Shown: positions 35,647-44,008, counted from the first letter of the stretch. The stretch is 64,000 nt of DNA from Pseudonocardia oceani (GCF_019263585.2 NZ_JADQDF010000001.1:4092001-4156000), one strand, 5' to 3'. Made by a program: numbers and translations. The notes: generated from the letters alone by a model not told the origin.

Positions 35647-37065
35647 TCAGGCCGCCGCACTCAGGCTCGGCGCCGCGGTCACCGGCGTGGCGCGCGGCGT
35701 CAGCGCCGAGATCACGGTCGCTCCCACCGCCGCCCCCGCCGCGGCCAGGAACACCACCGTGTACGCCGTGCCCGCCGGCAGTACCACCCCGCCGACCGTG
35801 ATCGTCAGGCCGCTCGCCACCGCCGCCACCACCGCGCTGCACGAGGACGTGCCGAGCATGCGCATGAGGGTGTTGAGGCTGTTGGCCGCGGCGGTCTCGG
35901 TCGGCGGCACCGCGTCCATGATCAGCAGCGGGAGCGCGGAGTAGGACAGCGCCGCGCCGATCGCGGTGACCGTCGCCGCCACCATCACCAGCGCGAGCGA
36001 GCCGGGCAGGACGGCCATCGACAGGTTCCCGCCGATCAGCACGACCGTGCCCGCGGTGAGCGTCGTGCGCGGACCGAACCGCGCCGACAACCGGGCGGAG
36101 ACCGGCGAGAACACCGCCATCGCGCCGCCGATCGGCAGCAGGACGAGCCCGGCCGTGACCAGTGACAGCCCGAACCCGTAGCCCGACTCCACCGGCGCCT
36201 GCAGCACCTGCGTCGTCACCAGGAACTGGGCGAACATCGCGAAGCCGATGAGGATCGAGCCGAGGTTCGTCCACAGGACGGCGGGACGGGCGGTGGTGCG
36301 CAGGTCGACCAGCGGCGACGACGACCGCAGCTCCCACCGCCCCCACGCGACGAACAGCACGACGGCCGCGACGAGCAGGCCGAGCACGACCGGGCTGCCC
36401 CAGCCCCAGTCGCTGCCCTTGGAGATCGCGAGCAGCAGGCAGACGAGCGCGGCGGACAGGCCCAGCGCGCCGGGGAGGTCGAAGCGCCCGCCCGACCGCG
36501 ACGGCGACTCCGCGACGACCCGGCGCACCAGCAGGAACTGCACCGCGCCGAGCACCGCGGCCCCGGCGAACAGCCACCGCCAGCTCGTCTGCTGCGCGAC
36601 GAAGCCCGTGATCGGCAGTCCGATCGCGCCGCCGATCCCCAGCGACGAGCTCATCAGCGCGACGCCGCTGCCCACGCGCTCGGTGGGCAGCAGGTCGCGC
36701 ATGATGCTGATCCCCAGCGCGACGACGCCGAGCGACGCGCCCTGCAGCACCCGCGCGACGAGGAGCACCTCGATGCCCGGAGCGACGGCCCCCAGCGCCG
36801 ACCCGACGGTGACGGACCCGAGCGCGACCAGCAGCATCCGCCGCTTGCCGTACATGTCGCCCAGGCGCCCGAGCACCGGCGCGCACACCGCCCCGGCGAC
36901 GAGCGTGGCCGTGACCAGCCAGGTGACGGTGGACGTCGACGCACCCAGCAGGCGCGGGAACTGCGGCAGCAGCGGGACGACGAGGGTCTGCATGAGCGAC
37001 ACGGCCAGGCCGCAGGACGCGAGCACGCCGATCACGACGGCAGGACGGGACACCGGGGACGCCAC
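35647..37065 (-). CDS. MFS drug-efflux transporter (DHA2 type), second copy
   Basis: 472 residues, about 14 spans. It shows PQFPRLLGASTSTVTWLVTATLV, the motif A loop GRLGDMYGKRRML and spans through to LAAAGAAVGATVISAL. Only distantly related to the pump at 33630. The ORF extends upstream to 37368, but GTG at 37065 begins the first hydrophobic segment and avoids overlap with the divergent gene at 37118. No dedicated regulator is adjacent. Confidence 0.87.
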   Translation of the reverse strand: MASPVSRPAVVIGVLASCGLAVSLMQTLVVPLLPQFPRLLGASTSTVTWLVTATLVAGAVCAPVLGRLGDMYGKRRMLLVALGSVTVGSALGAVAPGIEVLLVARVLQGASLGVVALGISIMRDLLPTERVGSGVALMSSSLGIGGAIGLPITGFVAQQTSWRWLFAGAAVLGAVQFLLVRRVVAESPSRSGGRFDLPGALGLSAALVCLLLAISKGSDWGWGSPVVLGLLVAAVVLFVAWGRWELRSSSPLVDLRTTARPAVLWTNLGSILIGFAMFAQFLVTTQVLQAPVESGYGFGLSLVTAGLVLLPIGGAMAVFSPVSARLSARFGPRTTLTAGTVVLIGGNLSMAVLPGSLALVMVAATVTAIGAALSYSALPLLIMDAVPPTETAAANSLNTLMRMLGTSSCSAVVAAVASGLTITVGGVVLPAGTAYTVVFLAAAGAAVGATVISALTPRATPVTAAPSLSAAA

Positions 37066-37105
37066 CGCATCAGGTGAACAGAGATGGTTGGCAATGGCAA
37101 GTTGA

Positions 37106-37111
37106 TAGCGT
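37106..37111 (+). promoter_or_regulatory. -10 hexamer of a leaderless promoter
   Basis: TAGCGT ends 6 nt before the GTG at 37118. Confidence 0.5.
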
Positions 37112-37117
37112 CCGACG

Positions 37118-37504
37118 GTGCGCACTCTCACCGACGTCTCCGACGGGTTCCGCGAGTTCTGGACCGAACGCCACCTCTGCACGCTCGTGACGCTGCGCGC
37201 CGACGGCAGCCCGCACGTCGTACCGGTGGGGGTGACGCTCGACGTCGAGGCCGGCATCGCGCGCGTGATCTGCCGCGGCGGCTCGCTCAAGGCCCGCAAC
37301 GCCGCCGAGCGCGGCACGGCGGTGGTGTCGCAGGTCGACGGCGGCCGCTGGTCGACACTGGAGGGCACCGCGGTGGTGCGGACCGACCGGGTGTCCGTCG
37401 GCGAGGCCGAGCGCCGCTACGCGCAGCGCTACCGCGTGCCGCGGGAGAACCCGGAGCGGGTCGTCATCGAGATCGCGGTCCGTCGGGTGATGGGGTTGAG
37501 ATGA
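37118..37504 (+). CDS. PPOX/FMN-binding split-barrel protein, probably F420-dependent
   Basis: 128 residues: FREFWTERHLCTLVTLRADG, SPHVVPVGVTLD, then KARNAAERGTAVVSQVDGGRWSTLEGTAVV, the usual order of the pyridoxamine-5'-phosphate-oxidase-like split barrel. In actinobacteria this subgroup (TIGR03618-like) mostly uses coenzyme F420 to reduce small molecules. The substrate is unknown. It is divergent from the second MFS pump and shares its promoter region, which may link the two in resistance. Confidence 0.82.
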   Translation: MRTLTDVSDGFREFWTERHLCTLVTLRADGSPHVVPVGVTLDVEAGIARVICRGGSLKARNAAERGTAVVSQVDGGRWSTLEGTAVVRTDRVSVGEAERRYAQRYRVPRENPERVVIEIAVRRVMGLR

Positions 37505-37593
37505 CGGGGTGCCGCACGGCACACTGAACCGGTCAAGTACCGGCTCGTCGGCGCGCCGGACCCTGTCCGACCTGCCCTGACGAGGAGCGCGCC

Positions 37594-38952
37594 GTGAGCG
37601 AGCCCGCCCGTGTGGTCACCCTCCCGCGCAGCGCGTCGCCGTCGCCGGACCTGGCGATCTCGACGCTCGGCCCGGCGCGCATCGCGTCACCGCTCGCCGA
37701 GCTGCTCGACAACAGCCGCACGAGCGAGCACTACGTCGACGAGGACGACAAGGTCCTGCTCGACGACACGCTCGCGGGCATCACCGCGCGCGGCGTCCCG
37801 GCGTCGGAGCTGCCGGGGATGGAGCCGTGCGGGCCCCGGCGCCGGATCTTCTTCGACCCCGCGAAGACGCGCGCGGCCGTCGTCACCTGCGGGGGCCTGT
37901 GCCCGGGGCTGAACGACGTGATCGCGGGGCTCGTCCGCACCCTGACCTACCACTACCGCGTGCGGCGCGTCATCGGCATCCGCAACGGCTACCAGGGCTT
38001 CGTCCCCTCCTACGGCCATGACGTGGTCGACCTGACGCCGGAGTCGGTGCGCGACATCGCCACCGACGGCGGCACGGTGCTCGGCACCTCGCGCGGCCAC
38101 CAGGACCCCGACGAGATCGTCGACTGCCTGGAGCGGCTGCACGTCAACGTCCTGTTCGTCGTCGGCGGCGACGGCTCGATGCGCGGGGCCATGCGGATCG
38201 CCGCCACCGTCGCCGAGCGCGGCCTGATGATCGCCGTCGTCGGCATCCCGAAGACGATCGACAACGACATCCCCTACATCGACCAGAGCTTCGGCTTCCA
38301 GACCGCCTTCTCCCACGCGAGCGACGCCATCCGCGCCGCGCGGGTCGAGGCGACCTCCACCGCCAACGGCATCGGCCTCGTCAAGCTCATGGGACGCCAC
38401 TCCGGCTTCATCGCGAGCTACGCCGCGCTCGCCCGCAGCGGCGCCGACGTCGTCCTCATCCCGGAGGTGCCGTTCGGCCTCGAGGGCGAGGGCGGCCTGC
38501 TCGCCCACCTGCGCCGGCGCGTGCAGGAGCGGGGGCACGCCGTCGTCGTGGTGGCGGAAGGCGCGGGGCAGGAACTGCTGGGCCACGACCCCGACGCCGA
38601 CGCCTCCGGCAACGCGCGCCTGGGCGACATCGGGCCCTACCTGCGCCGCCGCATCGGCGACCACTTCGCCGACGCCGGCATCGAGACCTCCATCCGCTAC
38701 ATCGACCCGAGCTACGCGATCCGCAGCGTCCCCGCCAACCCCTACGACTCCGTCTACTGCGTGCGCCTCTCGCAGGCCGCCGTGCACGCGGCGATGAGCG
38801 GGCGGACGGAGATGGTGGTGGGCCGCTACCGGCGCCGGTTCGTGCACGTGCCGATGGCGGCCGCGGTGAGCCGGCGCAACCAGGTCGATCCGCACGGCGA
38901 CCTGTGGATGGCGGTGCTGGAGTCGACCGGGCAGCCGGTGGCGTTCGCCTGA
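37594..38952 (+). CDS. 6-phosphofructokinase, plant/trypanosome-like ATP-type
   Basis: 452 residues. VVTCGGLCPGLNDVIAGLVR opens the PFK fold, FVVGGDGSMRGAM carries the GGDG phosphate loop, PKTIDNDIPYIDQSFGFQTA the catalytic Asp, and MGRHSG the sugar-phosphate site. The Gly at the position of E. coli Gly104 indicates ATP as donor, while the Lys of PKTIDND is typical of the plant-type group rather than PfkA (PGTIDND). About 90 extra N-terminal residues fit that longer group. GAGGAG precedes the GTG. It catalyses the committed step of glycolysis. Confidence 0.9.
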   Translation: MSEPARVVTLPRSASPSPDLAISTLGPARIASPLAELLDNSRTSEHYVDEDDKVLLDDTLAGITARGVPASELPGMEPCGPRRRIFFDPAKTRAAVVTCGGLCPGLNDVIAGLVRTLTYHYRVRRVIGIRNGYQGFVPSYGHDVVDLTPESVRDIATDGGTVLGTSRGHQDPDEIVDCLERLHVNVLFVVGGDGSMRGAMRIAATVAERGLMIAVVGIPKTIDNDIPYIDQSFGFQTAFSHASDAIRAARVEATSTANGIGLVKLMGRHSGFIASYAALARSGADVVLIPEVPFGLEGEGGLLAHLRRRVQERGHAVVVVAEGAGQELLGHDPDADASGNARLGDIGPYLRRRIGDHFADAGIETSIRYIDPSYAIRSVPANPYDSVYCVRLSQAAVHAAMSGRTEMVVGRYRRRFVHVPMAAAVSRRNQVDPHGDLWMAVLESTGQPVAFA

Positions 38953-38965
38953 CGGCCCCTGCCCC

Positions 38966-39203
38966 GCGAGTTCGCCGCCCTGCCCGGCGAGTCCGCCGAT
39001 CGGGCCCGGCGGCCGCGGAGGGAGCGTCGCGAACTCGCCGGGCGTGATCCGCGAACTCGCTGAGTGCGATCGGCACATTCGCCGGACGTGATCCGCGAAC
39101 TCGCGGGGCTCGATCGGCAAACTCGCCGGGGGGATGGGCGAACTCGCCGGGCCGGATCGGACAACTCGCCTGGCGTCGGCGGCAAACTCGCCGGGAGTTG
39201 TGG
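38966..39203. repeat. Degenerate 22-bp tandem array with two inverted leading units
   Basis: Eight units of core GCGAACTCGCCGG begin at 39029, 39051, 39073, 39095, 39117, 39138, 39160 and 39182, a 21-22 bp period; several continue with GCGTGATCC or similar. Two units in the opposite orientation (GCGAGTTCGCCG and GCGAGTCCGCCG) lie at 38966 and 38987. The period is not a multiple of three, so this is not a coding repeat. The array fills most of the 307 nt between the phosphofructokinase stop and the MBL start. Nothing else was seen there apart from the promoter at 39248. Confidence 0.9.
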
Positions 39204-39247
39204 CGGGGTCGGTCGGGTGCGTGTCGATCGTGGACCGCCCGGCCAGC

Positions 39248-39253
39248 GATACT
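39248..39253 (+). promoter_or_regulatory. -10 hexamer of a leaderless promoter for the MBL-DedA-phosphodiesterase operon
   Basis: GATACT ends 6 nt before the GTG at 39260. Confidence 0.5.
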
Positions 39254-39259
39254 GCAGGC

Positions 39260-40054
39260 GTGCAGATGCGCTTCCTCGGCCACTCCACGGCCCGGCTGGA
39301 GCTGGCCGGGCGGGTGGTGCTGACCGACCCGGTCCTGACCGGGCGGGTCGGGCCGCTGCGCCGCACCGCCGCGCCGGTCGACCCGGCCGACCACGCGGGC
39401 GTCGACCTCGTCCTGCTCTCCCACCTGCACGCCGACCACCTGCACCTGCCGTCGCTGCGCCGCCTCACGGGGGCGCGGATCGTCGTGCCGCGCGGGGCGG
39501 GGGAGTGGTTGCGGGGCAAGGGGATCGCCCGGGTGGAGGAGCTGGGGATCGGCGAGGAGCTGGTCGACGGCGGCCTGCGCGTCACCGGCGTCGAGGCCGC
39601 GCACAGCGGCCACCGCTGGGGCCCGCGCTCCACCCGCGGCCCGCAGGCCCGCGCGATGGGGCACCTCGTCGAGGCCGACGGGCTCACCGTCTACGTCTCC
39701 GGCGACACCGACCTCTTCGACGCCATGGCCGACCTCCCGCGTCCCGACGTCGCGCTCCTGCCGGTCTGGGGTTGGGGACCCTCGCTCGGGCCCGGGCACC
39801 TCGACCCGGTGCGCGCCGCGGAGGCCGTCGCGCTGCTGCGCCCGCGCGTCGCCGTGCCGGTGCACTGGGGCACGCTCGCGCTGCCCGGCCTGACCCGCGC
39901 CCCGGGCGCGCGCGGGGAGAACATGCGCCGCCTGCTGGTGGAGCCGCCGCGCGAGTTCGCCGCCGCCGTGGCCGCCGCCGGCGTCGGCACGCACGTGGCG
40001 CTGACCGAGCCGGGCGAGCGCGTCGCGCTGCCGCCGCTGCCGGTGCAGCGATGA
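39260..40054 (+). CDS. MBL-fold metal-dependent hydrolase (UlaG/UPF0173-like)
   Basis: 264 residues. MRFLGHSTARLELAGRVVLTDPV opens the UlaG/YtnP-like subgroup; LLSHLHADHLHLPSLR is the H-x-H-x-D-H zinc motif, with further ligands in EAAHSGHRWG and YVSGDTDLFD and the final His in VPVHWGT. Members cleave phosphodiester or lactone bonds; NAPE-PLD-like phospholipases share this form. It is the first gene of three with ATGA-type overlaps, the others encoding a DedA protein and a holin-phosphodiesterase fusion. Start by GTG 39260; ATG 39266 is an alternative. Confidence 0.85.
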   Translation: MQMRFLGHSTARLELAGRVVLTDPVLTGRVGPLRRTAAPVDPADHAGVDLVLLSHLHADHLHLPSLRRLTGARIVVPRGAGEWLRGKGIARVEELGIGEELVDGGLRVTGVEAAHSGHRWGPRSTRGPQARAMGHLVEADGLTVYVSGDTDLFDAMADLPRPDVALLPVWGWGPSLGPGHLDPVRAAEAVALLRPRVAVPVHWGTLALPGLTRAPGARGENMRRLLVEPPREFAAAVAAAGVGTHVALTEPGERVALPPLPVQR

Positions 40055-40650
40055 GTGCCCTCGGGATCGACTGGACCGACCCCACGACCTTGGGCTACCC
40101 CGTCGTGTTCGGCGGCGTGCTGCTCGGCTCGATCGTGCCGGTCGTCCCGACCGGGGCCGTGGTCGGTGCCGCCGCCGCGATCGCGGTGACGACCGGGCGG
40201 CTGTCGCTGGTCCTGGTACTGCTGCTGTCGGTCGCCGGGGCGCTGATCGGCGACCTCGTGACGTTCGCGCTGGCCCGCGCGGGCGGCGCGGCGGCGAGGC
40301 GGTGGCTGGCGCGCGGGCAGTCGCAGGACCGCCTCGACACCGTCCGCGGTCGGTTCGCGACGCGCGGCGGCCTGCTCGTCGTCGTCGGGCGGCTGCTGCC
40401 CGCGGGCCGCATCCCGGTGCTGCTCGCCGCCGGCGCGCTGGACTACCCGTGGCGGCGCCTGGTTCCCGCGGCGCTGCTGGCCTGCGTGCTGTGGGCCGCC
40501 GCGTACGCCGTGCTCGGCGTCGTCAGCGGCGGTCTCTTCGACTCCCCCGTGGTGGCCACGCTCGTGGCCACCGGTCTGGTGTTCGCCGTGGCCGGGCTCA
40601 GCGCCCTGGTGTCGCGGCTGCGAGCGGATGCGAGGAAGGCACGCGCATGA
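40051..40650 (+). CDS. DedA/VTT-family membrane protein
   Basis: 199 residues. Spans appear around 17-40, 50-75 and 125-175. The segment GRLLPAGRIPVLLAAGALDYPWRRLV corresponds to the R-x-x-P-x-x-R conserved loop of DedA proteins, and AGALIGDLVTFALAR to the preceding G-x-x-x-G-D motif. DedA members flip undecaprenyl phosphate or phospholipids in the membrane using the proton gradient. Overlaps the MBL stop and the next gene's start by 4 nt each. GGTGCAGCG precedes the ATG. Confidence 0.85.
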   Translation: MSALGIDWTDPTTLGYPVVFGGVLLGSIVPVVPTGAVVGAAAAIAVTTGRLSLVLVLLLSVAGALIGDLVTFALARAGGAAARRWLARGQSQDRLDTVRGRFATRGGLLVVVGRLLPAGRIPVLLAAGALDYPWRRLVPAALLACVLWAAAYAVLGVVSGGLFDSPVVATLVATGLVFAVAGLSALVSRLRADARKARA

Positions 40651-42740
40651 GTCCTCCCGAGGGTGCCGGGCGCATGGTGCGCGGCGGCCGGGTGCTGCTG
40701 CGGCTGCTCGCCGTCTGGGTGCTGACGACCGGCGCGCTCACCCTGCTCGACGAGCTCCTCGTCGGCTTCGAGATGACGAGCTGGTGGCAGCCGACGGTGC
40801 TCGCGCTGGCGCTCGGCGTGCTCAGCGCGGTGGTCTGGCCGCTGATCCTGCGGGTCGCGCTGCCGGTCGCGGTGTTCACCCTCGGCGTCGCGTCCTACCT
40901 GGTGATCGGCGCCGCGCTGCTGCTGGTGTCGTTCGCGATCCCGGGCGTCACCATCGTCAACCTGTCGACGGCGATCGGCGTCGCGATCGTGATGTCGGTG
41001 GTCGGCGCGCTGGTGTCGGGCCTGCTCGCGATCGACGAGGACGAGGTCTTCTTCCGCCGCGCCGCGCGCCGCCCCGGCGCCACCTCCGACACCGACGACC
41101 GCCCCCCGGGCGTGCTGTTCCTGCAGGTCGACGGCCTGGGCCACGACACGCTGCGGCGCGCGCTGCGCAGCGGCGAGATGCCGGTGTTCTCGCGGTGGCT
41201 CGCCGAGGGCAGTCACCGCCTCACGCACTGGAACACCGACTGGAGCTCGCAGACCGGCGCCAGCGTCTGCGGGATCCTGCACGGCGACTCGTCGGACATC
41301 CTGGGCTTCCGTTGGTACGAGAAGGACGGCGACCACGTCATGGCGTGCTCGAACCCGCTCGACGCCGCGGAGATCGAGCGCCGCGCGTCCGACGGGCGCG
41401 GGCTGCTCGCCGTCGACGGGGCCGGGCACGGCAACCTGTTCACCGGCGACGCCCCCTACGTCAGCCTGACGATGAGCGCGGTGCCCGTGCTGAGCGGGCG
41501 GGGCAGGCGCGGGCGCCACCACGTCGCCTCCGGGTACGGGTACTTCGCCTACTTCGCGAGCCCGGTCAACGCGCTGCGCACGCTCGGCGGGGCGGTCGCG
41601 GAGATCGTCCGGGAGCTGCGGGCGTCGATCACGCAGCGGCAGCGGAAGGTGTTCCCGCGCGTGCACCGCGGGCTGTGGTTCCCGTTCGTGCGCGCCGGCA
41701 CGAACGTCATCGCCCGCGACGTCGTCGTCTCGGCGGTCATCGAGGACATGTTCGACGGCCGGGCCTGCGTCTACGCCGACTTCCTGGGCTACGACGAGGT
41801 CTCGCACTACTCCGGCGTCGAGCGCTGGGACTCCCTCGCCGTGCTGCGCGACATCGACCAGCACATCGGCCGCCTGCACCGGGCGACGCAGCTCGCGCCG
41901 CGGCGCTACCTCGTCGTGTGCCTGTCCGACCACGGCCAGACGCAGGGCTGGGCGTTCGCCGACCGCTTCGGCGAGTCGGTCGAGGAGCTCGTCGGACGGC
42001 TGTGCGGCGCGCCCGGCACCACCCACGGCGCCACCGGCCGTTCGGAGAAGGGCTGGCAGGCGGGCACCGTGCTGGCGGAGGCGTCGGGGCGCGGGTTCGT
42101 CGCCAACCGGCTCCGCGAGCGGGTGGAGCGCGTCCGCGCCGAGGAGCCCGCGCCGCACGTCGCCCAGGACGAGCGCGTGCCGCGCGTCGCGCCGGGCGTC
42201 GTCGCCGTGGCGTCCGGGCACATGGCGATGGTGTCGTTCACCGACCACGAGGGGCGGGTGGAGCTGGAGACGATCGAGCGCGAGTTCCCCGACCTGCTGC
42301 CCGGGCTCGTCGACCACCCGGGGATCGGGTTCCTGCTCGTGCGCAGCGCGGAGTTCGGGCCCGTCGTGCTCGGCCGCGACGGGCTGCACCGCCTCGCCAC
42401 CGGCGTCGTCCTCGGCGAGGACCCGCTCGCCGGCTACGGCCCGCACGCCGCCGACCTCGTGCGCCGCGTCGACACGTTCGGCAACTGCGCCGACCTCATG
42501 ATCAACAGTTGCTACGACCCCGCCACCGAGGATGCCCCGCCGTTCGAGCCGCACGTCGGCAGCCACGGCGGGCTCGGCGGCGCGCAGTCGCGCGGGTTCC
42601 TGCTGCACCCGGCGGTGCTGCCGGCGCCCGACCACGAGATCGTCGGCGCGGGCGACCTGCACCGTGTGCTGCGCGGCTGGCTCACCCACCTCGGCCACCC
42701 CGTTCCCGACGCCGTCCGGCCGGCGGACGTGACGAGCTGA
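40647..42740 (+). CDS. Holin-like membrane domain fused to an alkaline-phosphatase-superfamily phosphodiesterase
   Basis: 697 residues. The first ~130 hold four spans of the phage_holin_4_2 type (LLRLLAVWVLTTGALTLLDELL ... FAIPGVTIVNLSTAIGVAIV). After an acidic linker comes a type I phosphodiesterase/nucleotide pyrophosphatase fold. VLFLQVDGLGHDTLRR gives the first metal Asp, HWNTDWSSQTGASVCG the nucleophile Ser/Thr region, DFLGYDEVSHYSG and VVCLSDHGQTQGWAF further metal ligands. It should act on a phosphoester at the membrane; substrate unknown. GAGGAAGG precedes the ATG. Third gene of a translationally coupled operon. Confidence 0.85.
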   Translation: MSPPEGAGRMVRGGRVLLRLLAVWVLTTGALTLLDELLVGFEMTSWWQPTVLALALGVLSAVVWPLILRVALPVAVFTLGVASYLVIGAALLLVSFAIPGVTIVNLSTAIGVAIVMSVVGALVSGLLAIDEDEVFFRRAARRPGATSDTDDRPPGVLFLQVDGLGHDTLRRALRSGEMPVFSRWLAEGSHRLTHWNTDWSSQTGASVCGILHGDSSDILGFRWYEKDGDHVMACSNPLDAAEIERRASDGRGLLAVDGAGHGNLFTGDAPYVSLTMSAVPVLSGRGRRGRHHVASGYGYFAYFASPVNALRTLGGAVAEIVRELRASITQRQRKVFPRVHRGLWFPFVRAGTNVIARDVVVSAVIEDMFDGRACVYADFLGYDEVSHYSGVERWDSLAVLRDIDQHIGRLHRATQLAPRRYLVVCLSDHGQTQGWAFADRFGESVEELVGRLCGAPGTTHGATGRSEKGWQAGTVLAEASGRGFVANRLRERVERVRAEEPAPHVAQDERVPRVAPGVVAVASGHMAMVSFTDHEGRVELETIEREFPDLLPGLVDHPGIGFLLVRSAEFGPVVLGRDGLHRLATGVVLGEDPLAGYGPHAADLVRRVDTFGNCADLMINSCYDPATEDAPPFEPHVGSHGGLGGAQSRGFLLHPAVLPAPDHEIVGAGDLHRVLRGWLTHLGHPVPDAVRPADVTS

Positions 42741-42756
42741 GTCCTTTTCCGCGTAT

Positions 42757-42849
42757 TGCCGGAAAGGGTGCGCCGCCGATAAGGTCGGCGCCATGACTGC
42801 CGGGTCGGCCTCGCGCCGCTCACGAGACGGGCACCCGGCCAGGGCGTGA
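42757..42849 (+). other. Promoter and possible 18-codon leaderless leader ORF
   Basis: TTGCCG (42757-42762), an 18-nt spacer and TAAGGT (42780-42785) form a good vegetative promoter. An ATG 7 nt downstream (42793) opens an 18-codon frame ending at TGA 42849, encoding an Arg/Ser-rich peptide. The next 180 nt before the Ddn-hemerythrin gene contain no convincing gene. The short ORF could be an upstream leader; coding status is unproven. Confidence 0.4.
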
Positions 42850-43032
42850 CCGCCCGGCGGGCCCGTGGCCCGCCTGCCCCACAGAACACCTTCCACCTGC
42901 GGATCCTCTGCGTCCGCGGGTCACCCGCCGTCGGCCCGCTCCGGCCGTGCTCGCCCTTTTCTCGTCCCTCCACCGCCGCGGCATCCACGTCGCCCCGGCG
43001 GCGCTCCGTCATGCCCAGGAAATGGAGAACAA

Positions 43033-43863
43033 TTGCCGAACGCCTTCAACGACCCGATCATCGCGGAGTTCCGCGCGCACCACGGCAGGGTCGGCGGTTG
43101 GTTCGCCGACGCCCGCCTGCTGCTGCTCACGACCACGGGCGCCCGCACCGGCGCACCGCACACCGTGCCCCTGGGCTACCTGCCCGACGGCGGCGAGCGG
43201 GTGCTCGTCATCGGGTCTGCGGGCGGGGGACCGCGTCATCCCGCGTGGTTCCACAACCTGCGGGCCGACCCGCGTGCCGTCGTCGAGGACGGCGTGTTCA
43301 CCTACCCGGCCGAGGCCACGATCCTCGAGGGCGACGAGCGCGACGCCGCGTTCGCGCGCGCCGCCGAGGCCGACCCGGGCTGGGCCGCCTACCAGGACGG
43401 CACCACGCGCGTGCTGCCCGTCGTCGCCCTGCGCAGCGTCCAGGACGGACCGCCCGACGTCGCCGCCGGCTCGCCCGGCGCGGCCCTGCGGCTCGTGCAC
43501 GACGCGTTCCGGCGCGAGCTCGCCCTGATCCGTACCGAGATGGCGGACGCCGGCCCCGGGCTCGGCGCGCAGCTCCGGATGAACTGCCTGACGCTGTGCG
43601 CGGGCCTGCGCCACCACCACGGCGGCGAGGACGCGGCGATGTTCCCGTTCCTCGACCGCACCCGCCCCGACCTCGCCCCGGTGCTGGAGCGGCTGCGGCG
43701 CGAGCACGAGGAGATCGCCGCGCTCACCGCGCGGCTGGCCGCGGTGCTGGCCGAGGGGGGAGCGGGGGTGGCGGTGCAGGTCGACCGGCTCGTCGACGAC
43801 CTCGAGCGCCACCTCGCCTACGAGGAGGAGCAGCTCATCCCGGTGCTCGACGGCGGGCGCTGA
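43033..43863 (+). CDS. Fusion of a Ddn-type F420-dependent oxidoreductase and a hemerythrin domain
   Basis: 276 residues. Residues 1-~140 match the DUF385/Ddn family: LLLTTTGARTGAPHTVPLGY, VIGSAGGGPRHPAWFHNLRA and a final beta strand. Residues ~155-276 form a hemerythrin HHE domain with the ligand pattern RLVHDAFRREL (His), LRHHHGGEDAAMFPFL (His, Glu), RREHEEI (His) and ERHLAYEEEQLIP (His, Glu). The first part should reduce a substrate with F420H2; the second should bind a di-iron centre and oxygen or NO. The TTG start has GGAG 5 nt upstream; the ORF is open further upstream to 42865 but without conserved residues. Confidence 0.85.
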   Translation: MPNAFNDPIIAEFRAHHGRVGGWFADARLLLLTTTGARTGAPHTVPLGYLPDGGERVLVIGSAGGGPRHPAWFHNLRADPRAVVEDGVFTYPAEATILEGDERDAAFARAAEADPGWAAYQDGTTRVLPVVALRSVQDGPPDVAAGSPGAALRLVHDAFRRELALIRTEMADAGPGLGAQLRMNCLTLCAGLRHHHGGEDAAMFPFLDRTRPDLAPVLERLRREHEEIAALTARLAAVLAEGGAGVAVQVDRLVDDLERHLAYEEEQLIPVLDGGR

Positions 43864-43883
43864 CGCCCGCAGGCCGCACACCG

Positions 43884-43965
43884 CGGGGCTCGCACACAGG
43901 CCGCGGGGCCCGCACACAGGTCCGGACCTGTGTGCGGGCCCCGGACCCTGTGTGCGAGCGCCCCG
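43884..43965. terminator. Nested perfect palindrome between convergent genes
   Basis: GGGGCCCGCACACAGGTCC (43905-43923) is followed directly by its exact reverse complement (43924-43942). Outer arms CGGGGCTCGCACACAGG (43884-43900) and CCTGTGTGCGAGCGCCCCG (43947-43965) form a second, imperfect layer. Located between the stops of the Ddn-hemerythrin and acyl-CoA ligase genes, it can act as a bidirectional terminator; no T tract is present. Confidence 0.6.
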
Positions 43966-44008
43966 CTCGCGGCGAGCACCCCGCCGTGTGCGAGCGCAGA
44001 GCGGGGGG

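Noticed and set aside
38966-39203. Possible CRISPR array
   Set aside because: Units are only ~13 conserved bases with a 22-bp period, leaving about 9 bases between cores that are themselves partly conserved; no unique spacers, no cas genes and two units are inverted.
39134-39259. N-terminal extension of the MBL protein through the repeat array
   Set aside because: The extra residues are the translated 22-bp repeats, while the conserved MBL fold begins at the GTG/ATG at 39260-39266, which also has a -10 box at the right distance.
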